Shown here: positions 1 through 8,325 of the stretch, piece by piece
Position numbering within the stretch: position 1 is the stretch's first letter
Layout: each line of letters opens with the position of its first letter
NCBI GenBank assembly: GCA_031287845.1
Contig: JAITSI010000045.1
Span: forward strand, 1 to 25,308
Origin: Puniceicoccales bacterium
GTDB taxonomy: Bacteria > Verrucomicrobiota > Verrucomicrobiia > Opitutales > JAIRLM01
Reading direction: 5' to 3'
Length of the DNA stretch: 25,308 bases
Program-made: the position numbers and the translations under genes
The notes under the pieces: generated by a model
Told to the model about the DNA's origin: nothing
The model's database searches: none
Seen by the model: the letters and a program-made list of their open reading frames with translations, nothing else

Positions 1-210
1 GGCCTCTTCGCCTTGCTGTTCGAAAGGAAAAATAGCATAGTGTACCGCAGGGAGCTGATCCGAGGTGTTTGGGGACCCTACGCTGATCCGCACAGCCGCT
101 CCCTGGACCAGTACATCGTGCGGGTGCGGGCCCTGTTCCGCCGCTGCGGCGGAGAAAATCAACTGCGAGCCATCCATGAGGTAGGTTACATGCTAGACGA
201 TTGTAAATAG
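1..210 (+). CDS. OmpR/PhoB-family response regulator, C-terminal DNA-binding domain (partial)
   Basis: The reading frame is open from the window edge and ends at TAG 208-210, so only the last 69 residues are visible. They match the winged-helix effector domain of OmpR/PhoB response regulators. The visible hallmarks are the helix with RRELIRGVWG, the recognition helix SRSLDQYIVRVRALFRR, and the C-terminal wing hairpin ending in EVGYML. In this family an N-terminal receiver domain is phosphorylated by a sensor kinase and the wing domain binds direct repeats in promoters. The receiver domain, the start codon and any partner kinase lie outside the window. A repeat block begins about 25 bases downstream, and no terminator hairpin with a U-tract is obvious. 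The family is clear; the regulon cannot be inferred. Confidence 0.85.
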   Translation, partial: GLFALLFERKNSIVYRRELIRGVWGPYADPHSRSLDQYIVRVRALFRRCGGENQLRAIHEVGYMLDDCK

Positions 211-235
211 GGCCGCGCTTTTTCCAATGTCGAAC

Positions 236-350
236 CCCGCGGATCCGCCTCCCCCAGGCCATCGGCGCCATGGCGCCGGCACTCCGCGGAGGAGGGTGCC
301 AGAGGGGGCGTAGCCCCATCGCCAACCGGCGGCCCTGGTTTACGGGTCCT
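236..350 (-). repeat. Partial copy of the intergenic repeat (left-end module)
   Basis: Read on the minus strand from 350, this begins with the repeat's left-end signature (CAGGACCCGTAAACC, then GCCGCCGGTTG and a GGGGCTACGCCCCC hairpin) and continues into the module with a paired GAGTGCCG...CGGC motif. It abuts the fuller copy at 351-813, so this gap is a composite of two copies. Nothing here looks protein-coding; 211-235 is unique sequence. Confidence 0.7.
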
Positions 351-813
351 GTAACGCAGGAACTGACTTCTTGAGGGAAGGGGCGTTCACGGGCGCTGCC
401 CGGCGGAGCGGGCAGTGCCGCGGGCCGGCCCTGGTGGAGAAAGAGCTACGCGGGGCGACCTGCGCGCTGCGATAGCAGAAGCATCGCGTCCTCGAGGGCC
501 GGCCGGGCCCCATTGGGGGCTTTGCCCCCAGCTCCGCCATGCTCCGCTTCCCCCAGATGTCGGTTATTCAAGGGCCGGCCAGCCAGCCTTGGATGGAACC
601 GTCCGTAGCGCCCGTCCGTCCGGCGTCCCGAGCGAAGCGAGGGGGCCTCGAGGGCCGGCCGGGCCCTTTTGGGGGCGCTGTCCCCAGCTCCGCTCCGCTG
701 CGCTTCCCCCAGGCCGTCGGTGCCGTGGCGACGGCACTCCATGAAGGGGGGGCTGGAGGGGGCGCAGCCCCAGCGTCAACCGGCGGAGCGGGTTTACGGG
801 TCCTAACACCTAG
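351..813 (-). repeat. Intergenic repeat element, copy A (minus orientation)
   Basis: Read from 813 downward, this copy follows the same order as the element at 17137-17649. It has a terminal CTAG and the inverted-repeat end, a GGGGCTGCGCCCCC hairpin, the tract with CCCCTCGCTTCGCTCGGGAC and the GGTTCCATCC motif, a TTGAATAACCGACATCTGGG stretch, and the conserved module of about 131 bases at roughly 355-488. That module includes CTTCTGCTATCGCAGCGC and CCTCAAGAAGTCA. The terminal CTAG at 810-813 contains the TAG stop codon of the clpC gene. The far end does not finish with the second inverted-repeat terminus but runs into another left-end module (236-350). Several open frames cross it in all phases, but they are not conserved between copies. 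Confidence 0.8.
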
Positions 814-3299
814 GCCCCGGTGCCCACCGGGACGGCTGGTGTGTTTTTTCCCAAAAGCTTTTGCCGGGGCAGGAGCTGCAGGGCCAGGCCGTCGCCGTCG
901 CCCCGTGCGAGGATGCGGCCTCCGCCCGGATTGCGCAACACAAGGTCGGCGATTGGGTCCTGGAGCAATTCCTCCACCGCGTGGCGCAGGGTCCGCGCGC
1001 CCCGCTTCGGGTCAAATCCCCTGCGGATGAGAAACTGCTCCGCATCTTCCTCCAGCTCCAGGCTAAAGCCCTGCTCGCCCAGCCTGCCACGCAGCTGGTT
1101 CAGCTCCAGGGCGAGAATTCCCGCCATCTGTCCACTTCCGAGCGGCTGGAATACCAGCACGTCGCTTAGCCGGCTGAGAAATTCCGGGGGAAAGGTGCGG
1201 CGGGCCTCCTCCAGGACCCGGTCCCGGGTTCGCTGCGCCGCCGCCGCGGCCGAGGTGCTAAATCCCAGCGCGCCATCGCGGAGGAAGAGCTCGGCCCCCA
1301 CGTTGGAGGTCAGGATGAGCAGCGTGTTGCGGAAGCTCACCGGCCGGCCCTGGCCATCGGACAGCTGCCCGTCCTCCATCACCTGGAGTAGAATTTGCAG
1401 CAGCTCCGGGTGGGCCTTCTCGACCTCGTCGAAGAGCACCACAGCGTAGGGCTTGCGCCGTACCCGCTCGGTCAGCTGCCCGCCCTCGCCGTGGCCCACG
1501 TAGCCGGGTGGCGAGCCGACCAGCCGCGTGAGGGAAAATTTTTCCAAAAACTCCGTCATGTCGATGCGCACCATGTCCTCTTCCCGGCCGAAGAGGGCCT
1601 CCGCCAGCTTGCGGGCCAGCAGGGTTTTCCCCACCCCGCTCGGTCCCAGAAAGAGAAAGGAGCCGATGGGCCGGCGCGGGTCGTGGAGCTGGGCCCGGTA
1701 GCGGCGCAGGCTGCGGGCGACGGCGCGGACGGGTTCCTCCTGGCCCAGGACGGCGGCGCCGAGCCGTTCCTCCAGCGCGTCCGCCCCCCGGCCTGGCCCC
1801 GATTCCAGGCGCTGGAATGGAATTTTCGTCCAATCGCTCACCACCTGGAGCACGTCGTCCTCTTTGACCGCCGGCCAGAGCTCCTCGGCCCGCCTCTGCC
1901 AATTTTTTTCCCGGGTTTCCCAGGCCGTGCGCAGCTTTTTTTCCCGGTCCCGCAGCACCGCAGCCCGCTCAAATTCCTGGCACTGCACCGCATCCATCTT
2001 GGCCAGGCGGCATGTCTCCAGCCGCTCCCGCAGGGCCATCAGCTGCCTGGGCCGTTCCATTGTCCGCAGCCGCAGCCGGGCGCCGGCCTCGTCCATGAGA
2101 TCGATGGCCTTGTCCGGCAGCTGCCGATCCGCAATGTGCCGGACGGAGAGCCGCACCGCAGCCGCCAGGGCCTCCTCGCCGTAGCGGACCCGGTGGTATT
2201 CCTCGTAGCGGTCCCGGAGCCCCCGGAGCACGGCCAGCGCCTCCGCATCGTCCGGCGGCTCCACGGACACGGGCTGGAAGCGCCGCTCCAGGGCCGCGTC
2301 CCGTTCGACGTGGCGCCGGTACTCCGCCGGGGTCGTTGCCCCGATGCACTGGATTTCCCCGCGGGACAGGGCAGGCTTGAGGATGTTGGCCGCATCCAGG
2401 GAGCCCTCGCCGCTGCCGGCGCCGACGATGGTATGGAACTCGTCCAGGAAGAGGATGATGTCGCCGTGGCGCTGCAGCTCATCCATCACCGCCTTGAGCC
2501 GCTCCTCGAATTGGCCGCGAAACTTTGTCCCCGCCACCAGCAGCGACAGGTCCAGGGCGTAGATCTGCTTGTGGAGCAGGTGGGCCGGCGCGGATCCCGT
2601 CCCGATTGCCTGGGCCAGCCCCTCGACTATGGCCGTCTTTCCCACCCCGGCCTCTCCCAGGAGCATTGGATTGTTCTTCGTCCTCCGGCAGAGAATTTGC
2701 AGGCAGCGCCGCGTTTCCCTGTCCCGTCCGATTACCGGGTCCAGCTTTCCCTGCCGTGCCGATTCCGTCAGATTTTCGCCGAAGCTGTCCAGGGCTGGCG
2801 TGGCGCAGCTTTTTCTGCCCTCCTCGCCGCCCCGCATGCCCAAAATTTCTTCCCGGCAGGCGGCGGCCTCCAGGCCCAGCTCCCTCAGCACCTTGCCGGC
2901 CAGGCCATTCGCCTCCCGCACCAGCCCCAGCAGTACGTGCTCCGTCCCGATTCGGCCGTGCCCCATGGAGTGGGCCTCCGCCGCTGCCAGCAGGATGGTG
3001 GCCCGCGCGTCCACGCCGATGGCCATGCCGTCCTCCCCTTCCCCCTCCCCCTCCGCCGCCGCCGGCTGGGACGCCAGCGAGTCCTGGATCCAGATGTGCT
3101 GGAACAGGGACTGGCGGATCTGGGAAAAATCCACGCCGAAGGACGTGACAATTTCCGCCGCCGTGCTTTCCCCAATGCGCATCAGGGCCAGGAGCAGGTG
3201 CTCCGTTGCCACGACCCGGCGGCCCATGCGGCCCGCCTCCTCCATGGCGCCCCCGAACACCTGCTGGGCCCGCCGGCTAAACTGGTACGCCTCTCCCAT
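810..3299 (-). CDS. clpC: ClpC-type AAA+ protease ATPase subunit
   Basis: The 829-residue product is a Hsp100/Clp unfoldase that feeds substrates to the ClpP peptidase in the cytoplasm. Two Clp_N repeats occupy roughly residues 1-150. The first AAA+ module has Walker A GEAGVGKT (215-222) and Walker B LFLDE (283-287). A UVR-like coiled segment (about 436-470, QEFERAAVLRDREKKL) sits between the modules, as is typical of ClpC rather than ClpA or ClpB. The second module has GPSGVGKT (552-559) and VLFDE (621-625). The LGF tripeptide at 678-680 matches the loop that docks onto ClpP. The length is normal for ClpC. The start is ATG 3299, with no strong ribosome-binding site before it. It lies 45 bases after rnpA on the same strand, an unusual neighbour. 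Its stop TAG lies in the terminal CTAG of a repeat element. No clpP is visible here. Confidence 0.95.
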   Translation of the reverse strand: MGEAYQFSRRAQQVFGGAMEEAGRMGRRVVATEHLLLALMRIGESTAAEIVTSFGVDFSQIRQSLFQHIWIQDSLASQPAAAEGEGEGEDGMAIGVDARATILLAAAEAHSMGHGRIGTEHVLLGLVREANGLAGKVLRELGLEAAACREEILGMRGGEEGRKSCATPALDSFGENLTESARQGKLDPVIGRDRETRRCLQILCRRTKNNPMLLGEAGVGKTAIVEGLAQAIGTGSAPAHLLHKQIYALDLSLLVAGTKFRGQFEERLKAVMDELQRHGDIILFLDEFHTIVGAGSGEGSLDAANILKPALSRGEIQCIGATTPAEYRRHVERDAALERRFQPVSVEPPDDAEALAVLRGLRDRYEEYHRVRYGEEALAAAVRLSVRHIADRQLPDKAIDLMDEAGARLRLRTMERPRQLMALRERLETCRLAKMDAVQCQEFERAAVLRDREKKLRTAWETREKNWQRRAEELWPAVKEDDVLQVVSDWTKIPFQRLESGPGRGADALEERLGAAVLGQEEPVRAVARSLRRYRAQLHDPRRPIGSFLFLGPSGVGKTLLARKLAEALFGREEDMVRIDMTEFLEKFSLTRLVGSPPGYVGHGEGGQLTERVRRKPYAVVLFDEVEKAHPELLQILLQVMEDGQLSDGQGRPVSFRNTLLILTSNVGAELFLRDGALGFSTSAAAAAQRTRDRVLEEARRTFPPEFLSRLSDVLVFQPLGSGQMAGILALELNQLRGRLGEQGFSLELEEDAEQFLIRRGFDPKRGARTLRHAVEELLQDPIADLVLRNPGGGRILARGDGDGLALQLLPRQKLLGKNTPAVPVGTGA

Positions 3300-3344
3300 G
3301 GCGCCAAGGTCTAGTGGATAAAAAATTGCCCGGCGATTCCAAAT

Positions 3345-3689
3345 TCAATGGCCCGGTCCCCGGTCGAAGGCGCAGCGCAGATTTTCGCGGAAAACCCCGT
3401 CCGCCATCCCCCTGGACGATTCCCGCAGCAGGACCAGCAGGTCCCAGCCGGAGCGGCGGAGTCCGGCATTGCGGCGAAATTCTTCGCGGACAAGGCGCTT
3501 CAGGTGATTGCGCCGCACGGCATTTCCCACCTTTCGCGACGCCACGACGGCCAGCCGGGACAGTTCCCCTTCCCCGCGCCTTCCGATGGCGCAGAAGCCC
3601 TCGCCGCCGGGCCAGGGCCGCAGGGAACGGAACTTTTGGAAGTCACCGCGGCGGTGGATGCGCTGGCAGCGGCGCAGGCGCTGGTCCAC
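3345..3689 (-). CDS. rnpA: Ribonuclease P protein component
   Basis: A 114-residue basic protein that binds the RNase P RNA and helps mature tRNA 5' ends. The family signature is visible as KVGNAVRRNHLKRLVREEFRRN (RNR motif with following basic helix), and an N-terminal RIHRRGDFQKF segment matches the usual opening helix and strand. An open frame extends further upstream, but it would overlap rpmH. The GTG at 3689 (VDQRLRRCQRI) gives the usual family length and sits 10 bases after the rpmH stop, so I chose it. The rpmH-rnpA order is the classical arrangement. Here the next gene is clpC rather than yidD or yidC, which is atypical. Confidence 0.93.
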   Translation of the reverse strand: MDQRLRRCQRIHRRGDFQKFRSLRPWPGGEGFCAIGRRGEGELSRLAVVASRKVGNAVRRNHLKRLVREEFRRNAGLRRSGWDLLVLLRESSRGMADGVFRENLRCAFDRGPGH

Positions 3690-3699
3690 GGCGCGGCCC

Positions 3700-3837
3700 C
3701 TAGACCACGGTGAGCCGCTTCCGGCCCACGCGGCGGCGGTTGGAGAGGATGGCCCGGCCGGCGGCGGTCCGCATGCGGCGGCGGAAGCCACACTGGCGCA
3801 CGCGGCAAATTTTGGAAGGATTGTAGGACGGCTTCAT
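3700..3837 (-). CDS. rpmH: 50S ribosomal protein L34
   Basis: A 45-residue very basic protein. It begins MKPSYNPSKICRVRQCGF and ends GRKRLTVV, with the internal NRRRVGRKRL typical of bacterial L34, a late-assembling protein of the large ribosomal subunit. Typical L34 proteins read MKRTYQPS-K-RKR-HGFRxRM, so the conserved (S/T)YxPS and GFR(R)RM positions are present. Two cysteines (positions 11 and 16) replace residues that are usually basic or hydrophilic. ATG is at 3837 and TAG at 3702-3700. It directly precedes rnpA on the minus strand, the canonical pairing, and lies 48 bases downstream of ftsI. Its stop is also inside a CTAG, but no repeat element is inserted there. Confidence 0.95.
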   Translation of the reverse strand: MKPSYNPSKICRVRQCGFRRRMRTAAGRAILSNRRRVGRKRLTVV

Positions 3838-3885
3838 GGCGAGTTCCAGCGCTAGGTCAACTTGCCCCGATGGCAAGGGAAATTT

Positions 3886-5580
3886 TCAGAGCAGGCCCAT
3901 GCGGACCATCTTTTCGACGATGCGGCGAAAGCTGGGCTTGGCGTAGCGGCTTCCCCAGCCGACGCCGCCGACGGCGTCGGGCGAGTCCACCACGACGGTG
4001 ACGACGAAGCGGGGCCTGTCCACGGGAAAGAATCCGGAGCAGGAGGCGACGTGGCGGTTGTGCACGTAGCGGCCGTCGACAATTTTTTGGGCCGTTCCGG
4101 TCTTGCTGGCGAAGCCGCGGCAGCCGGCGATGGGCCCGTCGGCCGGGTTATGGAGCATGGCCCGCATCTGGCAGACGGTTCTTCGGGCCAGGACCTGGCG
4201 CCGGATGATGGGCTGGCCCAGCCAGCTGGCGGGAATTCCCTCGCCAAACTCCGCCACGATCTTTTCCACAAGTTGGGGGGTGAGCAGGTAGCCGTCGGAG
4301 GCGAGGATCCCCATGGCCAGGTGGGTCTGCAGGGGCGTGACGGCGATGGCGTGGCCCATGGGCATGCGGGTGATGGTGAGGCCGTCCCAGAGCCGGGGCG
4401 GGTGGAGAATGCCCTCCACCTCGCCGTCGAAGCCGTAGCCGCTGCGCTCGCCGAAGCCGAAGCGGCGCACGTAGGCGTAGAACCGTTCCGGGCCAAGGCG
4501 GATGGCAATTTGAGCGCTGCCCCGGTTGCTGGACCGGCGCAGCACGTCGGTGAGGCTGAGGTCGCCGAAGGCGCTGTGGTCCTTGGGCAGCTGGTAGCGG
4601 CGGTCCCCGTGGGTAAAGTGGTCCTCAGCACAGTGGAAGATGGTCTGCGGGTGGACGATGCCCTCCTCCAGCCCCGCCGACGCCGCCACGATTTTAAACA
4701 CCGAGCCCGGCTCGTAGCAGTCGCAGATTGCCCGGTTGCGCAGGTGGTCCAGGGGAGTTTTGAAAAATTCGTTGGGATCGTAGCTGGGCCAGCAGGCGAG
4801 GGCCAGCAGCTTGCCGCTCTCCGCTTCGCTGACCAGAATGACGGCGCTTTCCGGAGAAAATTCCCGGGCCATGCGCTCCAGCTCCTCCTCCGCCAGCCGC
4901 TGGATGGCCAGGTCGATGGTGAGGTGCACGGCGCAGCCATTTTCCTCCCCGATTCCCCGGGAGCGGAACTGGCGCAGTTCCCGGCGGCGGCCGTCCTTTT
5001 CGGACAGGATCCAGCCGTCCTGGCCGCGGAGGAAGAAGTCGGCGAACTTTTCCACGCCGCAGCAGGCAACGTTTTCCCGGTTGAGAAATCCGATCACATG
5101 GCACGCGGAGCGGTGCTGGGGGTAAATGCGCAGGAAGCGGCGGTGGCCGTAGACGCCGGGCCAGCTCTCCCGGCCGATGCGCTGGAAGATGGGCTCCGGG
5201 ATCCGGTCGGCCAGGGAAACCCAGCGGGTGCGGGGAAATTTTTCCAGGCGTCCGTCGATGGGGGCGCGCAGTTCCTGGACCGAGGTCTGCAGGATGGCGG
5301 CCAGGCCCTCCAGCACCTCGTCCAGCCTGTCCCCCAGCAGCTTGGGATCCACGCCCAGCTCCACCGCCGGCACGGTCACGGCCAGGGCCAGCCCGCTGCG
5401 GTCGTAGATGTTCCCGCGCCTGGCCTCGCGGATGTCGAAAAAATTGCGCGTGTGCCGAATGGAGAGCAGCCGCTCTTCGGGGGGAAACAGCATGAGCTGG
5501 GCCAGCCGCCCCGCCAGCAGGGAAAAGGCGGCCAGCATCGCCATGAGGACGGCCAACATCCGCCACCGGCGCCAGCGCAT
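3886..5580 (-). CDS. ftsI: Class B penicillin-binding protein (FtsI/PBP3-like peptidoglycan transpeptidase)
   Basis: The 564-residue protein has a short cytoplasmic N-terminus (MRWRRWR) and one membrane anchor (about residues 8-30). A PBP dimerisation region follows, then a C-terminal transpeptidase domain that cross-links septal peptidoglycan in the periplasm. All three active-site motifs are visible: SVFK (293-296, catalytic Ser and Lys), SSN (350-352) and KTG (493-495). The length and the RRGNIYDRSGLALA segment near residue 55 match FtsI/PBP2-type class B enzymes. ATG 5580 lies 9 bases after the ftsL stop. Position behind rsmH and ftsL supports FtsI rather than the elongation PBP2. The usual next genes (murE, murF, mraY) are absent; rpmH follows instead. 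Confidence 0.93.
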   Translation of the reverse strand: MRWRRWRMLAVLMAMLAAFSLLAGRLAQLMLFPPEERLLSIRHTRNFFDIREARRGNIYDRSGLALAVTVPAVELGVDPKLLGDRLDEVLEGLAAILQTSVQELRAPIDGRLEKFPRTRWVSLADRIPEPIFQRIGRESWPGVYGHRRFLRIYPQHRSACHVIGFLNRENVACCGVEKFADFFLRGQDGWILSEKDGRRRELRQFRSRGIGEENGCAVHLTIDLAIQRLAEEELERMAREFSPESAVILVSEAESGKLLALACWPSYDPNEFFKTPLDHLRNRAICDCYEPGSVFKIVAASAGLEEGIVHPQTIFHCAEDHFTHGDRRYQLPKDHSAFGDLSLTDVLRRSSNRGSAQIAIRLGPERFYAYVRRFGFGERSGYGFDGEVEGILHPPRLWDGLTITRMPMGHAIAVTPLQTHLAMGILASDGYLLTPQLVEKIVAEFGEGIPASWLGQPIIRRQVLARRTVCQMRAMLHNPADGPIAGCRGFASKTGTAQKIVDGRYVHNRHVASCSGFFPVDRPRFVVTVVVDSPDAVGGVGWGSRYAKPSFRRIVEKMVRMGLL

Positions 5581-5589
5581 GGGACTCCC

Positions 5590-5958
5590 CTAGTTCCTGT
5601 GGACCGGGGCGGCGGTGGCAAGCTCCATGGCGGAAAGAGTTTTCCCCGGCCGGCGCACCTCCCGCCAGGAGACGCGGACCAGCCGGTCGGCGCTGGGCAG
5701 GGCCAGGTCCGCGCCGGCGCCCCGCGGCGCCGGCGCCTGGAGCCGTGCCACGCGCGCCTGTGCCATCGCCAGCTTCCTGCCGATGGCGAGCTTTTCCGCC
5801 TCCAGCTCCTGGCAGTCCCGGCCCAGCCCCACGATCTGCCGCTGGTACCAGAGCCGGGCAAAGCCGCTGCCCACGAGACAGATGAGCAGGATAAGCCCGG
5901 GCCAGAGCAGCCGGACCCGGGCCGGCAATTTCTCCGCCGCCTCCGGAGCCGTCCTCAC
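5590..5958 (-). CDS. ftsL: FtsL-like cell-division protein
   Basis: A small bitopic protein of 122 residues starting at a GTG that overlaps the rsmH stop by four bases, directly behind a GGAGGAGG tract that would serve as its ribosome-binding site. The N-terminus is short and cytoplasmic (about 17 residues). One transmembrane helix (about 18-36, LLWPGLILLICLVGSGFA) precedes a leucine-zipper-like coiled coil (about 40-72, QRQIVGLGRDCQELEAEKLAIGRK). The tail is periplasmic. This topology, size and position between rsmH and ftsI are the hallmarks of FtsL, which joins FtsB/FtsQ to activate the septal synthase. FtsL sequences are poorly conserved, so the call rests mainly on topology and context. 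An open frame continues upstream through rsmH but is an antisense-type shadow. Confidence 0.8.
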   Translation of the reverse strand: MRTAPEAAEKLPARVRLLWPGLILLICLVGSGFARLWYQRQIVGLGRDCQELEAEKLAIGRKLAMAQARVARLQAPAPRGAGADLALPSADRLVRVSWREVRRPGKTLSAMELATAAPVHRN

Positions 5959-6869
5959 AGCTCCTCCTCCCAATTTTTTTGAAAGAGGCGCAGCCGCGCC
6001 GACCGGCTGCGGGGGTTGTCCCGCACCTCGCCGGCGTCGGGAAGAATCGGGCCGCTTCCCAGCTGCTTTCCCAGCGCCACCCGGTCCTGGGCGTAGCGCC
6101 CGTCGTGGCAGTCGACGGCCAGCCCGCTCCAGCTGCGAAAATGCTGCTTCACCGCGCGGTCCTCCAGGGAGTGGAAGCTGATCACGGCCAGGACACCGCC
6201 GGGCCGCAGCGCCGCCAGCGCCTTGGGCAACGCCCGCTCCAGCATCTCCAGCTCCCGATTGACGGCGATGCGAATTCCCTGGAAAACCCGGGTGGCCGGG
6301 TCGATGTGGGAGCGGAAATTGGGCGGCAGGACGCGGCGCAGCAGGTCGGCAAAGGGCACCGTCCGCGTCAGCGTGGCCGTTCCCCGGGCCGCCTCGATGG
6401 CCGCCACCACCCGCCGCCAGTGGGGCTCCTCGCCGTGGTCCCGCACCGCCCGGATGAGTTCTTCGTGGGGGGCGCTTTGCAAAAATTCCGCCGCCGACTG
6501 GCCCCGGCTCCGGTCGAAGCGCATGTCCAGCGGGCCGTCCAGGCGGAAGGAAAAGCCGCGCTCCGCGGCATCCAGCTGGTCCGACGACAGGCCCAGGTCG
6601 AAGAGGATGCCGTCGAATTCTCTCCGCGCCAGCCGGTCCAGGTTGGCAAAATTTTCCCAGATCGGGTGGAATCGGCCCTGGGCCAGCTCCGCACCCGTCC
6701 GTTCCAGCGCCGTCCGATCCGCGTCCATCGCCCAGAGCTCCGTCCCGGGAAATGCAGCCAGGATGGCCCGGGCGTGGCCCCCGCCCCCCAGTGTCCCATC
6801 CAAAAAAAATTCCCGGCGGCCCTGGCCGAAGGCCGCAACGACGGCGGCCGCGAGGACGGGTACGTGCAC
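5955..6869 (-). CDS. rsmH: 16S rRNA (cytosine1402-N4)-methyltransferase RsmH (MraW)
   Basis: A SAM-dependent methyltransferase of about 304 residues that modifies 16S rRNA C1402. It opens with HVPVL, the conserved family start. A glycine-rich SAM site DGTLGGGGHA follows at about residues 23-32, and further family blocks include DGILFDLGLSSDQLD, RGFSFRLDGPLDMRFD and VISFHSLEDRAVKQHF. The frame is open further upstream (ATG 6943 and 7079). I prefer GTG 6869 because it gives HVPVL at the N-terminus, has GGAGGG ten bases before it, and matches the usual length of about 310. It is the first gene of the rsmH-ftsL-ftsI run. MraZ, the usual upstream regulator, is not present here. Confidence 0.92.
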   Translation of the reverse strand: MHVPVLAAAVVAAFGQGRREFFLDGTLGGGGHARAILAAFPGTELWAMDADRTALERTGAELAQGRFHPIWENFANLDRLARREFDGILFDLGLSSDQLDAAERGFSFRLDGPLDMRFDRSRGQSAAEFLQSAPHEELIRAVRDHGEEPHWRRVVAAIEAARGTATLTRTVPFADLLRRVLPPNFRSHIDPATRVFQGIRIAVNRELEMLERALPKALAALRPGGVLAVISFHSLEDRAVKQHFRSWSGLAVDCHDGRYAQDRVALGKQLGSGPILPDAGEVRDNPRSRSARLRLFQKNWEEEL

Positions 6870-6990
6870 CGATTCTTTTCCCTCCTCCCGGCGCCGGACT
6901 TCCCCGGCGGGAACTGCGGAAGACGGTGCCCGGGAAGCCATAGCGCAATTTTCACCCTCGCTAGCCGTCACACCCCCCTCCGCCGGAAGC

Positions 6991-7018
6991 ATTTCATCCC
7001 GCCCTCCGAAAGTGTCAA
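6991..7018 (-). promoter_or_regulatory. Candidate sigma70-type promoter for rsmH-ftsL-ftsI
   Basis: On the minus strand a perfect TTGACA (7018-7013) is followed after 16 bases by TGAAAT (6996-6991, four of six matches to TATAAT). Transcription would begin near 6984, which would rule out the longest possible rsmH start (7079) and leave a leader of about 115 bases before GTG 6869. This is motif evidence only. Confidence 0.4.
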
Positions 7019-7251
7019 CGCCTTTCCCGAATTTTGGCCCCGGGCGACAACTTTGATCCGGCGGCCGGCGGGCCGCCATGGAAATAAAAATTGTCCCGGG
7101 CGGATTGGCGATGGATCACAATTTGGCGTTCATCAACAACTTAGCAGAATTTTGACCACCCGACGCCGACGCCGCGGCGCCAAGTGGAAAAAAATGGTCA
7201 TTGACAGGGGAGGGGAAGTTCCACAATGGGCCGCTCGACCGCGGGTCGTCT

Positions 7252-8325
7252 ATGTTTGCATTTTCCCTCATCCTGTTCCTCATGGTGGGGTTCTCCTTCA
7301 TCGCCTCTCTCCTGGAGGGCGTGCTCGTCGGCGCAACCGTCGCGGAGGTGGAGTACCTGAAGCGCGATTTCCCCCGCCTGGGCCAGCTCTTCGAGTCCCA
7401 CCAGTCCCGGCCGGACCGCTCCCTCTCCGCCATCCTCGCCGTGGACTCCTCGGCCACCTCCATCGGCTCCATCCTGCTCGGCCCGCTCATCGTTGCCAAC
7501 TTTGGAGAAAACCTGCTGGTTCCCATCTCCGTCGCCATCGCCATCGGCGCCTTCATCTTTTCCGACATTTTGCCAAAAACCCTGGGCATCTACCACCGGC
7601 GCCGGCTGCTGCCCTGGACCGCCATCCCCCTCCACCTGTTCATCTGGACCATGTTTCCCGTGGCCCACGTCTGTTCCAAGGTGGTGGACATCTTTCTGCC
7701 CAAAAAGCTCTCCAACGATGCCCTCAGCGACGAGGCCCTCATCCTCACCGCGCGGCGGGGGGTACGGGACGGGATCCTCACCTCCATCGAGGGAGTCATG
7801 GTGGAGCACACCCTCACCCTGGACGACGTGGACGTGGCCGCCATCACCCAGAGGAAAATTTTTTCCATCGACGGCGCACGGACGGTGGGGGAAATTTTTC
7901 GGCTATTTCCGGAAATTCCCTACGGCCGCATCCCCGTCTACGAAGGGGAGCGGAATAATCTTGTCGGCATCGTCCGCCGCCGGGACCTGCTCAAGGCGCT
8001 GGCCAACGACGAGCACGACCGGCCCGTCGCGTCCCTGGTGCGCAAGACGGTGGTCATTGCCCACGACGTAAAAATTTCCACGGCCCTGGAGATCCTGCTG
8101 CAGCATTTTCAGCAGATTGCCATAATTGAGGACGGCGGCAGCCACTGCCCCGTCGGGGTCCTCACCCTGGAGGACGTTTTCGAGTACATCATCGGCCGGG
8201 ACATTTTCGAGTACGACGACCTGTCCAACGGCTCCCGCAGCGATGCCCGCAAGCTGCGCCTGCTGCAGAAGAAAAAAGTCGCGGAGACCAGCCCCCGGCC
8301 CGATGGTCCGGCCATGGACTCCTAG
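7252..8325 (+). CDS. CNNM/CorC-HlyC family membrane protein with CBS domain pair
   Basis: The protein has about 357 residues. The N-terminal half (1-170) has four hydrophobic segments of the CNNM (DUF21) type, including the family-typical SATSIGSILLGPLIVANFGE and FSDILPKTLGIYHR blocks. A linker helix and two CBS motifs follow (about 190-340, with YGRIPVYEGERNNLVGIVRRRDLL and VGVLTLEDVFEYIIG). Family members are implicated in Mg2+/Co2+ or Na+-linked transport and in membrane stress resistance; CBS pairs bind adenine nucleotides. The C-terminal CorC_HlyC domain is missing, as in the shorter eukaryote-like branch. A TTG at 7201 would lengthen it, but ATG 7252 starts directly before the first membrane helix. 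No good ribosome-binding site precedes it. The TAG stop lies in the terminal CTAG of repeat copy B. Confidence 0.88.
   Translation: MFAFSLILFLMVGFSFIASLLEGVLVGATVAEVEYLKRDFPRLGQLFESHQSRPDRSLSAILAVDSSATSIGSILLGPLIVANFGENLLVPISVAIAIGAFIFSDILPKTLGIYHRRRLLPWTAIPLHLFIWTMFPVAHVCSKVVDIFLPKKLSNDALSDEALILTARRGVRDGILTSIEGVMVEHTLTLDDVDVAAITQRKIFSIDGARTVGEIFRLFPEIPYGRIPVYEGERNNLVGIVRRRDLLKALANDEHDRPVASLVRKTVVIAHDVKISTALEILLQHFQQIAIIEDGGSHCPVGVLTLEDVFEYIIGRDIFEYDDLSNGSRSDARKLRLLQKKKVAETSPRPDGPAMDS

Noticed and set aside
446..1030. Open frames in the first repeat block
   Set aside because: They are repeat sequence; the frames and lengths differ between copies of the same element, so none is conserved as protein.
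1395..3314. Long plus-strand open frame (639 codons)
   Set aside because: It is antisense to clpC, whose Walker and UVR motifs are unmistakable; in very GC-rich DNA antisense frames stay open by chance.
3862..5982. Long plus-strand open frame (706 codons)
   Set aside because: Antisense to ftsI and ftsL, which carry clear family motifs; the plus-strand product resembles no family.
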